6,383 nt of DNA from an uncultured Porphyromonas sp. (GCF_915070105.1 NZ_CAJZFJ010000094.1:1-6383); one strand, 5' to 3'; shown: positions 1-6,337, counted from the stretch's first letter. Numbers and translations are program-made. Notes: a model not told the origin generated them from the sequence alone.

Positions 1-1688
1 ACTACCAAAACGACGGGGACTCCGTCTACCGCCTCTTCTACGATACGATCAAGGGTGGTGACTACCGTGCCCGTGAAGCTAACGTCTACCGTCTGGCAGA
101 GGTCGCCAATAGCATCATCGACCAGTGTGTCGCACAGGGTGTACCCTTCGCTCGCGAATACGGCGGTCTACTGGACAACCGTTCCTTCGGGGGTGCACAG
201 GTCTCACGTACCTTCTATGCTCGTGGTCAGACGGGACAGCAGCTCCTACTCGGTGCCTACTCTGCCCTTAGCCGTCAGGTCGGTAAGGGTGCAGTGAAGA
301 TGTACACCCGCCACGAGATGCTCGACGTCGTCATCATCGACGGCCGTGCCCGTGGTATCATCGCTCGTAACCTCGTCACAGGTAAGATCGAGCGCTTCGC
401 TGCCCATGCCGTAGTCATCGGTACTGGTGGCTATGGTAACGCCTTCTTCCTCTCGACCAATGCTATGGCCTCCAACGGCTCTGCAGCTTGGCAGTGCTAC
501 AAGAAGGGTGCTTACTTTGCCAACCCTTGTATGGCGCAGATCCACCCCACATGTATCCCCGTACACGGAGAGTTCCAGTCCAAGCTCACGCTGATGTCCG
601 AGTCTCTCCGTAACGATGGTCGTATCTGGGTACCCAAGAACATCGAGGACGCCAAGAAGCTCCAGGCTGGTACCATCCGCCCTACAGAGATCAAGGAGGA
701 AGATCGTGACTACTACCTAGAGCGTCGCTACCCCGCCTTCGGGAACCTCGTTCCTCGTGACGTAGCTAGCCGTGCGGCCAAGGAGCGTTGTGATGCAGGC
801 TTCGGTGTGAACAACACGGGTCTAGCCGTTTACCTCGACTTCTCCTCCGCTATCCAGCGCTTAGGGAAGGATGTCGTAGAGGCTCGTTATGGTAACCTCT
901 TCCAGATGTACGAGAAGATCACCAACGACAACCCCTACGAGACTCCGATGATGATCTACCCCGCCATCCACTACACCATGGGCGGTATCTGGGTAGACTA
1001 CGAACTGATGACCTCCATACCTGGGCTCTTCGCTATCGGGGAAGCTAACTTCTCCGACCACGGAGCTAACCGCCTCGGTGCTTCGGCTCTGATGCAGGGG
1101 CTCGCTGACGGATACTTCGTACTCCCCTACACCATCCAGAACTATCTGGCAGACCAGATCCAGGTACCACGCTTCAGCACCGACCGTCCTGAGTTCGACG
1201 AAGCAGAGAAGGGTATCAAGGATCGTATAGCTCGCCTGATGAGCATCAAGGGGAAGCAGTCCGTAGACAGCCTACATAAGAAGCTCGGCCACATCATGTG
1301 GGACTTCGTCGGTATGGGACGTGAGCGAGAAGGTCTCGAGAAGGCCATCGTTGAGCTCAAGGCGCTCAAGAAGGAGTTCTGGAGCGATGTCCGCATCCCA
1401 GGTAAGGCTGATGACCTCAACGTAGAGCTTGAGAAGGCTCTTCGCCTAGCAGACTTCATCGAGATCGGTGAGCTCATGGCTCGTGACGCTCACGACCGTG
1501 AGGAGAGCTGCGGTGGTCACTTCCGCCTCGAGCACCAGACTCCAGAGGGTGAAGCCCTTCGCCACGACGATAAGTTCGCTTACGTCTCCTGCTGGGAATA
1601 CCAGGGCGAGGATCAAGACCCCGTGCTCCTGAAAGAACCACTCGACTACGAGTTCGTCGTACGTCAGCAGCGTAACTACAAGAACTAA
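1..1688 (+). CDS. frdA: Fumarate reductase/succinate dehydrogenase flavoprotein subunit, 5'-truncated by the window edge
   Basis: This is the FAD-carrying catalytic subunit of quinol:fumarate reductase/succinate dehydrogenase, which interconverts fumarate and succinate on the cytoplasmic face of the inner membrane. The frame is open from base 3 (bases 1-2 end a codon begun outside) and gives 561 residues before TAA. Family members in Bacteroidetes are about 640-660 residues, so roughly 80-95 N-terminal residues are missing, including the dinucleotide-binding GxGxxG and the His that links FAD covalently. Catalytic elements are visible: HPT at 543-551 (substrate His), PRD with the proton-transfer Arg at 756-758, HYTMGG with the second His at 969-971, and HGANRLG with the substrate Arg at 1071-1073. 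GTGGYG at about 420-437 belongs to the FAD domain. The C-terminal segment keeps the REESCGGHFR-type motif. The iron-sulfur subunit follows after 21 nt, so the two are co-transcribed. Fumarate reduction as the main direction is inferred from an anaerobic Bacteroidales setting; sequence alone does not exclude succinate oxidation. Confidence 0.96.
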   Translation, partial: YQNDGDSVYRLFYDTIKGGDYRAREANVYRLAEVANSIIDQCVAQGVPFAREYGGLLDNRSFGGAQVSRTFYARGQTGQQLLLGAYSALSRQVGKGAVKMYTRHEMLDVVIIDGRARGIIARNLVTGKIERFAAHAVVIGTGGYGNAFFLSTNAMASNGSAAWQCYKKGAYFANPCMAQIHPTCIPVHGEFQSKLTLMSESLRNDGRIWVPKNIEDAKKLQAGTIRPTEIKEEDRDYYLERRYPAFGNLVPRDVASRAAKERCDAGFGVNNTGLAVYLDFSSAIQRLGKDVVEARYGNLFQMYEKITNDNPYETPMMIYPAIHYTMGGIWVDYELMTSIPGLFAIGEANFSDHGANRLGASALMQGLADGYFVLPYTIQNYLADQIQVPRFSTDRPEFDEAEKGIKDRIARLMSIKGKQSVDSLHKKLGHIMWDFVGMGREREGLEKAIVELKALKKEFWSDVRIPGKADDLNVELEKALRLADFIEIGELMARDAHDREESCGGHFRLEHQTPEGEALRHDDKFAYVSCWEYQGEDQDPVLLKEPLDYEFVVRQQRNYKN

Positions 1689-1709
1689 TCCCTAGCCAAC
1701 ATCGGTACA

Positions 1710-2465
1710 ATGGATAAGAATATCAATATAAAGGTAAAGGTCTGGCGGCAACGTGGCCCAGAGGAACAGGGTGCGTTCGAAACCTACGACCTACAAAACA
1801 TATCACAGGGTAGCTCGTTCCTAGAGATGCTTGACATCCTCAACGAGCAGCTCGTCCGTGAGGGCAAGGAGCCCGTGGTCTTCGACCATGACTGCCGCGA
1901 GGGGATCTGCGGTATGTGCTCCCTCTACATCAATGGGCACCCACACGGCCCCGATGATAGCATCACCACCTGCCAGCTACACATGCGTCGCTTCAACGAT
2001 GGTGACACCATCACGGTAGAGCCTTGGCGCTCTGCTGGCTTCCCCATCATCCGTGACCTCATGGTCGATCGCTCTGCCTACGACAAGATCATCCAGGCAG
2101 GGGGCTTCGTCTCTGTGAACACGGGGGGCGTACCTGATGCAAATGCCATCCCCATCCCCAAGGCTGATGCTGATATGGCTATGGATGCTGCTGCATGTAT
2201 CGGCTGTGGCGCCTGTGCTGCGGCTTGTAAGAACGGCTCGGCAATGCTCTTCGTCTCTGCCAAGGTTAGCCAGCTTGCGCTCCTACCACAGGGTCGCGTA
2301 GAGGCTGCACGACGTGCCAAGGCCATGGTAGCGAAGATGGACGAACTAGGCTTCGGTAATTGTACGAATACACGTGCTTGTGAAGTGGAGTGCCCCAAGA
2401 ACATCTCCATCACGAACATCGCTCGTCTCAACCGTGAGTTCCTAGCAGCCAAGTTCAAGGACTAA
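1710..2465 (+). CDS. frdB: Fumarate reductase/succinate dehydrogenase iron-sulfur subunit
   Basis: This 251-residue subunit passes electrons between the cytochrome b quinone site and the FAD of FrdA. The N-terminal half (about residues 5-110) is a plant-ferredoxin fold with the [2Fe-2S] ligands C62, C67, C70 and C88 in CREGICGMC and TTCQL. The C-terminal half (about 150-235) is a bacterial ferredoxin fold. CIGCGACAAAC supplies C163, C166, C169 and C173; later Cys are C218, C224 and C228. By family pattern C163/C166/C169/C228 bind [4Fe-4S] and C173/C218/C224 bind [3Fe-4S]. All 11 ligands are present, so the protein looks functional and full length. ATG at 1710 is chosen because it gives the family N-terminus and lies just after the frdA stop; no Shine-Dalgarno is seen, as is usual in Bacteroidetes. 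It appears to be the last gene of the operon, since a stem-loop and a long gene-free spacer follow. Confidence 0.97.
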   Translation: MDKNINIKVKVWRQRGPEEQGAFETYDLQNISQGSSFLEMLDILNEQLVREGKEPVVFDHDCREGICGMCSLYINGHPHGPDDSITTCQLHMRRFNDGDTITVEPWRSAGFPIIRDLMVDRSAYDKIIQAGGFVSVNTGGVPDANAIPIPKADADMAMDAAACIGCGACAAACKNGSAMLFVSAKVSQLALLPQGRVEAARRAKAMVAKMDELGFGNCTNTRACEVECPKNISITNIARLNREFLAAKFKD

Positions 2466-2468
2466 GCT

Positions 2469-2495
2469 AAGGAGGGAATTCCTTACCCCCTCCTT
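2469..2495 (+). terminator. Stem-loop just after frdB, probable operon end
   Basis: AAGGAGGG (2469-2476) pairs perfectly with CCCTCCTT (2488-2495) around an 11-nt loop, starting 4 nt after the frdB stop codon. There is no U tract after the stem, so it may terminate weakly or protect the mRNA 3' end instead. Position at the end of the operon is the main support for the call. Confidence 0.55.
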
Positions 2496-2520
2496 CCACA
2501 TAGACGATCGTTTCAAGTGT

Positions 2521-2539
2521 GGTACTCAAGAGGAGTACC
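2521..2539. repeat. Perfect 7-bp inverted repeat downstream of frdB
   Basis: GGTACTC (2521-2527) and GAGTACC (2533-2539) flank a 5-nt loop AAGAG. It lies about 55 nt after the frdB stop and could be a second 3'-end hairpin of the frdAB transcript. There is no U tract after it. The structure is certain as sequence; the role is not known. Confidence 0.6.
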
Positions 2540-2568
2540 CTCAATACGATAGGTTAGATTGGTGTAGT

Positions 2569-2611
2569 ATCGCCCGCCCTCTTGAGCCCCAAGCTCATCA
2601 GGACGGGCGAT
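2569..2611. repeat. Long two-tier inverted repeat (12 bp plus 5 bp)
   Basis: The outer arms 2569-2580 (ATCGCCCGCCCT) and 2600-2611 (AGGACGGGCGAT) match at 11 of 12 positions. The odd position is a C-A mismatch in a + strand RNA but a G-U wobble in a minus strand RNA. A symmetric 2x2 internal loop (2581-2582 and 2598-2599) separates them from an inner 5-bp stem TGAGC (2583-2587)/GCTCA (2593-2597) closed by a 5-nt loop. The fold is therefore slightly better on the minus strand. It may be a transcription barrier between converging operons or part of a structured RNA. Confidence 0.7.
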
Positions 2612-3094
2612 CTCGTTTAGCCTCACCTCACTCCCATACCGATCCTCCCTATATCCGAAGCTCTTTATGCACCGAAACGCATCTATACCTTTGCCCCCCC
2701 CCATTTCTATATCCTCTCGCAGCCCAAGCATCCACCTCCCAGCCATCACCTAGGCTTTCTCTCCCAGCTATCTCCCCCACAAGACCTTCCAACTATCAAT
2801 CCTATATCTCCGTCTCTTTATCACTGAAAACCTCTCCCCTCTCCATCTTAAAGGAACAGCCCCCTACCCAAAGTCCGACATAATCCATAGGAGCCCTCTA
2901 CCCTTTCATGCCGCCTAACTACAGTAAACCAAATAAGCTAAAGCCTAAAGGCTAGATCTCCATCCCCAAGATACCCGAGAGGAGAAGAAGACAGAGCAAG
3001 CAGAGGATGTGGGATGGAGGGGCTTCAAGATGTATCGAGGTCTTAGTTCCTTGCCAGCTTGCGCTGTATATAGGCAATAGACAGGAGAGCTAGG

Positions 3095-3144
3095 ATACAA
3101 AGAAAGATCCGCCAGAGAAGGCTTGAAGCCTCTCTGGCGGATCT
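3095..3144 (-). terminator. Intrinsic terminator of the groESL operon
   Basis: A perfect 14-bp stem, 3105-3118 with 3131-3144, encloses GGC/GCC (3120-3122/3128-3130) and a small loop. Read on the minus strand, the stem is followed by a T-rich run (TTTCTTTG, complement of about 3097-3104), the classical Rho-independent layout. It lies about 50 nt after the groEL stop. On the + strand the stem is followed by ATTTCTT, so it may also stop read-through coming from frdAB. Confidence 0.88.
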
Positions 3145-3153
3145 ATTTCTTGT

Positions 3154-3167
3154 GGAGCCGAAGCTCC
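3154..3167 (-). other. UUCG-tetraloop hairpin in the groEL 3' UTR
   Basis: On the minus strand GGAGC-TTCG-GCTCC forms a 5-bp stem with an extra-stable C(UUCG)G tetraloop. It lies between the groEL stop codon (3195) and the main terminator. Such loops commonly protect mRNA 3' ends or help fold the downstream hairpin; which applies here is inference. Confidence 0.65.
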
Positions 3168-3194
3168 TTTAGGTGAGAGTGTGGGCTCTTAGAC

Positions 3195-4829
<1,635 letters not shown>

Positions 4830-4882
4830 GATACGTATTATACGCTATATGTCGTGTTACTTCTTGTTTGTGCTAGGGGGCA

Positions 4883-5152
4883 TTAGAGCTTAGCCAGCAC
4901 GTCACTCTGACGCATGATGAGGTACTTCTCGCCCTCGTGCTCGATCTCGGTGCCTGCGTACTTGCCATAGAGGACGGTATCGCCAGCCTTGAGGACCATG
5001 GCCTCATCCTTGGTACCGTCTCCGACGGCTACGACTTCGCCCTTGAGGGGCTTTTCCTTGGCGGAGTCTGGGATGATGATCCCGCTCACTGTCTTCTCTT
5101 CCTGTGCTGCAGGGCGTATGAGTACGCGGTCTGCGAGTGGCTTAATGTTCAT
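4883..5152 (-). CDS. groES: Co-chaperonin GroES (Hsp10)
   Basis: GroES is the 10-kDa heptameric lid that closes the GroEL folding chamber. The 89-residue product is within the normal size range and starts with the signature MNIKPLADRVLI (residues 1-12). The mobile loop follows at about 16-31, with the hydrophobic III tripeptide at 25-27 in SGIIIP that docks on the GroEL apical domain. The VVAVGDG core and the YLIMRQSDVLA C-terminus are also family features. It is the first gene of a groES-groEL operon, the usual bacterial order. ATG at 5150-5152 is chosen because it gives the conserved N-terminus; there is no Shine-Dalgarno, and an A/T-rich leader with a small palindrome precedes it. No complete CIRCE element (the HrcA operator) is present upstream. 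Confidence 0.98.
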   Translation of the reverse strand: MNIKPLADRVLIRPAAQEEKTVSGIIIPDSAKEKPLKGEVVAVGDGTKDEAMVLKAGDTVLYGKYAGTEIEHEGEKYLIMRQSDVLAKL

Positions 5153-5162
5153 TGCTTTACTA

Positions 5163-5176
5163 AACTATAAATAGTT
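5163..5176. promoter_or_regulatory. Small palindrome in the groES 5' leader
   Basis: AACTAT-AA-ATAGTT is a perfect dyad whose near edge is 10 nt upstream of the groES start codon. It is short and AT-rich, so it could occur by chance. If transcribed it would form a weak, heat-labile hairpin close to the ribosome landing site, or it could be a protein binding site. Confidence 0.3.
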
Positions 5177-5220
5177 GTTTGTATTTCTTTTCGTTATGGT
5201 GAGTCAAAGCCCACATGCAA

Positions 5221-5228
5221 CAAAGGTA
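5221..5228 (-). promoter_or_regulatory. groES: Candidate -7 element of the groESL promoter
   Basis: On the minus strand TACCTTTG matches the Bacteroidetes -7 consensus TAnnTTTG exactly. It would place the transcript start about 60 nt before the groES ATG. The -33 side is poor: the nearest upstream TTTG (complement of 5244-5247) gives a spacer of only 15 nt instead of about 19. A near-copy TAGCCTTTG lies just upstream. Farther upstream, TGTCAGT-ATC-ACTGTCA (5286-5302) is a dyad with one mismatch that could be an operator. The rest of 5229-5394 shows no gene. Confidence 0.45.
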
Positions 5229-5394
5229 GAGCAAAGGCTATGCCAAAGCCTCCCTGACGCCGTAAGCACTCTGATGCTGTAATTTTGTCAGTATCACTGT
5301 CATTCACGCCCCCCTTTATATAGCACCTCTACCTAGCTTACACTACCAGCACAAAGACTCAACTAACCCAACGGTCACTACAGGCACATAAAGG

Positions 5395-5432
5395 AGGTGC
5401 GCCTCACACCCTAGTGGGTATGAGGCGCACCT
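5395..5432 (-). terminator. Strong hairpin downstream of the lipoprotein gene, probable terminator
   Basis: AGGTGCGCCTCA (5395-5406) and TGAGGCGCACCT (5421-5432) form a perfect 12-bp stem, continued after one mismatch by ACCC/GGGT (5408-5411/5416-5419) with a TAGT loop. It lies between the minus-strand lipoprotein gene and groES and should insulate them. The T-rich stretch is better on the + side (ATTTTGTTT at 5436-5444) than on the minus side (CCTTTATG), so the efficient direction is uncertain, though no + strand gene feeds into it. Confidence 0.65.
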
Positions 5433-5449
5433 ACGATTTTGTTTCGCAG

Positions 5450-5490
5450 ACTCCTTTTCCGGAGTGTGCTGTTAGCTCTCCAAGGAGAGC
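5450..5490 (-). other. Two tandem 3' UTR hairpins after the lipoprotein gene
   Basis: GCTCTCC (5475-5481)/GGAGAGC (5484-5490) makes a tight 6-7 bp stem starting 6 nt after the lipoprotein stop codon. ACTCC (5450-5454)/GGAGT (5461-5465) makes a second, shorter one. With the big stem at 5395-5432 this gives three consecutive hairpins in about 100 nt of 3' UTR. A plausible inferred role is protection of a short, abundant mRNA from 3' exonucleases. Confidence 0.5.
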
Positions 5491-5496
5491 CTACAC

Positions 5497-5736
5497 TTAC
5501 TTGACAGCGTTCTTGACTTCCTGAACAGCGCCTTCAACCTTGTTAGCGCCTTCATGAGCAGCAGAGTCAACAACAGCAACAGCTGTGTCAGCAACAGCCT
5601 GAACCTGTTCTACAACAGGAGCAACGACAGCTGCAGAGTCCATAGCTACAGAGTCAGCGTTAGCGTTCTCGTTGTTACCGCCACATGAAGCAAGTGTAGC
5701 AACAGCTACAACTGCGAATGCGAAAAACTTCTTCAT
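5497..5736 (-). CDS. Small Ala/Val-rich lipoprotein of unknown function
   Basis: This 79-residue protein has a clear lipoprotein signal: MKK, a hydrophobic stretch FFAFAVVAVATLA, then the lipobox L15-A16-S17-C18, so C18 would be lipidated after signal peptidase II cleavage. The mature 62 residues begin CGGNNENANADS, a flexible polar linker. The remainder is unusually rich in Ala and Val (37 of 79 residues overall) with regularly placed Asp, Glu, Gln and Lys, suggesting one long amphipathic helix. It has no aromatic residue after the signal. No known family is recognised. Ala and Val codons are mostly GCT and GTT, unlike the GCC/GTC/GTA-rich frd genes; this resembles the bias of abundant proteins. 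A near-consensus promoter lies about 60 nt upstream and an A-rich AAGAAAGAAAG leader directly precedes ATG. It is probably a single-gene transcript. Outer or inner membrane location cannot be told. Confidence 0.85.
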   Translation of the reverse strand: MKKFFAFAVVAVATLASCGGNNENANADSVAMDSAAVVAPVVEQVQAVADTAVAVVDSAAHEGANKVEGAVQEVKNAVK

Positions 5737-5793
5737 CTTTCTTTCTTACGTTTAATTGGTTATAAATTCCGTATTCGTCATTTAATAACACCG

Positions 5794-5824
5794 CAAAGAT
5801 ACACCAACTTTTCGACTCACCAAA
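5794..5824 (-). promoter_or_regulatory. Near-consensus Bacteroidetes promoter of the lipoprotein gene
   Basis: On the minus strand TTTG (complement of 5821-5824), a spacer of exactly 19 nt and TATCTTTG (complement of 5794-5801) match the Bacteroidetes primary-sigma consensus TTTG-N19-TAnnTTTG at every specified position. Transcription would start roughly 50 nt before the ATG at 5736. This is the best promoter in the window and supports both the gene call and high expression. Confidence 0.85.
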
Positions 5825-5859
5825 CGGTGCATCGACTCGCTCGCGCCTAATACGCCTCT

Positions 5860-5877
5860 AGGTCTATGTATAGATCT
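5860..5877. repeat. Imperfect inverted repeat between tRNA-Ala and the lipoprotein promoter
   Basis: AGGTCTAT (5860-5867) and ATAGATCT (5870-5877) pair at seven of eight positions around a 2-nt centre; the odd pair is a wobble in RNA from one strand. It lies about 36 bp upstream of the lipoprotein -33 element, so it could be an operator or part of the tRNA transcript's 3' structure. Confidence 0.35.
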
Positions 5878-5885
5878 GACGTATG

Positions 5886-5916
5886 CCCACCTATCCCACT
5901 CAGGGATAGGAATGGG
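5886..5916 (-). terminator. Hairpin downstream of tRNA-Ala, possible terminator
   Basis: CCTATCCC (5890-5897) pairs perfectly with GGGATAGG (5903-5910) around a 5-nt loop. After a 2-nt bulge the stem continues with CCCA (5886-5889)/TGGG (5913-5916). It is about 50 nt after the tRNA 3' end on the minus strand. There is no T run, so intrinsic termination is not certain; it is the best candidate for separating the tRNA from the lipoprotein gene. Confidence 0.5.
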
Positions 5917-5928
5917 TCTCCCGGTATT

Positions 5929-5967
5929 ACATGAGGCAGATGGAACAATCATCACTCTTCCTCATGT
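5929..5967 (-). other. Stem-loop in the tRNA-Ala 3' trailer
   Basis: ACATGAGG (5929-5936) is the exact reverse complement of CCTCATGT (5960-5967), whose last base is the tRNA discriminator position. The interior also holds GATG (5939-5942)/CATC (5950-5953). The precursor trailer could thus fold into a stem that abuts the acceptor stem, which may influence 3' maturation. The processing effect is inference. Confidence 0.5.
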
Positions 5968-6040
5968 GGAGTATAGCGGACTCGAACCGCTCACCTCGAC
6001 ACTGCCAGTGTCGCGCTCTAGCCAGATGAGCTAATACCCC
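5967..6040 (-). tRNA. tRNA-Ala (anticodon GGC)
   Basis: The minus strand gives a complete 74-nt cloverleaf. The acceptor stem GGGGTAT/ATACTCC contains the G3-U70 wobble that is the identity element for alanyl-tRNA synthetase. The D stem is GCTC/GAGC, the anticodon stem CGACA/TGTCG with loop CTGGCAG, and the T arm AGCGG-TTCGAGT-CCGCT. The anticodon GGC (complement of 6004-6006) reads GCC and GCU. The discriminator is A, followed by CAT, so CCA is not encoded and must be added by the CCA-adding enzyme. No other tRNA is adjacent. Confidence 0.97.
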
Positions 6041-6085
6041 AGCATTATATCTCTTTTATGAAAGCCTCTTGCCTCCATTTGGCTA

Positions 6086-6109
6086 CAAAGGTAATGAATA
6101 TTTCATTAC
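6086..6109 (-). promoter_or_regulatory. Candidate tRNA-Ala promoter overlapped by a 19-nt perfect palindrome
   Basis: TACCTTTG on the minus strand (complement of 6086-6093) matches the -7 consensus exactly and lies about 46 nt before the mature tRNA 5' end. No good TTTG sits 19-21 nt upstream. Instead GTAATGAA-TAT-TTCATTAC (6091-6109), a perfect 8+3+8 palindrome, overlaps the -7 element and fills much of the spacer. That is a typical operator position. The promoter call is moderate; the palindrome itself is unambiguous. Confidence 0.5.
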
Positions 6110-6305
6110 ACACGACATCTTCGCCCAAATTTATCTCTTTTCCCTCCCCCATGACCGCCTTCGCCCCCCAAGACACCCACCGTTCAGGAGGGACTCCTAT
6201 ACCATATAATATATACGGGATGGTCTCGGAGACCATGGGTAGGATAGGATACCGAGCAGGCTCTGGGCGTGATAGTCTCTAGTTATTTGAGTATAGACAA
6301 ATTCT
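6110..6305. other. Non-coding spacer with several dyads
   Basis: No credible gene is seen here. From about 6118 to 6182 the + strand is C/T-rich and G-poor. AGGAG-GGA-CTCCT (6186-6198) is a 5-bp dyad. The perfect palindrome at 6220-6236 lies downstream, and ACCAT (6201-6205) can pair alternatively with ATGGT (6220-6224). GGATA is tandemly repeated at about 6241-6251. Short open frames on both strands overlap these dyads and the tRNA promoter and have no recognisable domain. Confidence 0.55.
6220..6236. promoter_or_regulatory. 17-nt perfect palindrome, operator-like
   Basis: ATGGTCTC-G-GAGACCAT is perfectly symmetric over 8+1+8 positions. It lies about 70 bp upstream of the -33 element of the rightward promoter and about 110 bp upstream of the leftward tRNA promoter. 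It could be a dimeric regulator site or, if transcribed, an RNA hairpin (the loop would need to open a few pairs). No T tract follows, so it is not a standard terminator. Confidence 0.45.
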
Positions 6306-6337
6306 GTTGCACTATTTTGCACGTATCGCTAACTTTG
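6306..6337 (+). promoter_or_regulatory. Rightward promoter for a gene beyond the window edge
   Basis: GTTG (6306-6309), a 20-nt spacer and TAACTTTG (6330-6337) fit the Bacteroidetes promoter pattern; the -7 element is exact and the -33 core TTG is kept. It is followed by a leader of at least 40 nt that is A-rich and G-poor, as is common before Bacteroidetes start codons. Two direct TTGCAC repeats (6307-6312, 6317-6322) lie in the -33/spacer region. The gene served is not in the window. Confidence 0.65.

Larger units (their letters stand above)
2496..3100. other. Gene-poor convergent spacer between frdB and groEL
   Basis: No convincing gene is seen in this stretch between two converging operons. 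It contains a 7-bp hairpin at 2521-2539, a long two-tier hairpin at 2569-2611, and a run of nine C at 2694-2702 directly after a promoter-like TACCTTTG on the + strand (2686-2693). From about 2640 to 2905 the + strand is very rich in C and T and poor in G. A small dyad AGCCT-AA-AGGCT lies at 2942-2953. A minus-strand open frame of 78 codons (GTG at 2749 to TGA at 2513) crosses both hairpins and the C9 tract; it has no recognisable domain and an in-frame stop just before its start. The stretch could be decayed coding sequence, a non-coding RNA locus or plain spacer. Confidence 0.6.

Noticed and set aside
294..299. GTG at 294 as the start of the flavoprotein gene
   Set aside because: The same frame is open to the window edge and encodes conserved family sequence (YQNDGDSVYRLFYDT and onward), so 294 is internal.
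246..1710. Several minus-strand open frames of 60-111 codons within the flavoprotein gene
   Set aside because: They lie wholly or almost wholly antisense to a gene whose catalytic motifs are clear; no independent support.
4830..4882. A separate groEL promoter in the groES-groEL gap (TATAAT-like sequence in an AT-rich dyad)
   Set aside because: Bacteroidetes do not generally use TATAAT, no TAnnTTTG with a -33 element is present, and the 53-nt gap fits a co-transcribed operon.
5245..5290. Possible CIRCE element upstream of groES
   Set aside because: AGCACTC is present near 5265-5271, but the second half GAGTGCT is not found 9 nt away. A lone half-site is not evidence of HrcA control.
6045..6282. 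Overlapping small open frames on both strands right of the tRNA (63 and 74 codons)
   Set aside because: They overlap each other, the tRNA promoter and several palindromes, have no domain or supported start signal, and fit chance open frames.
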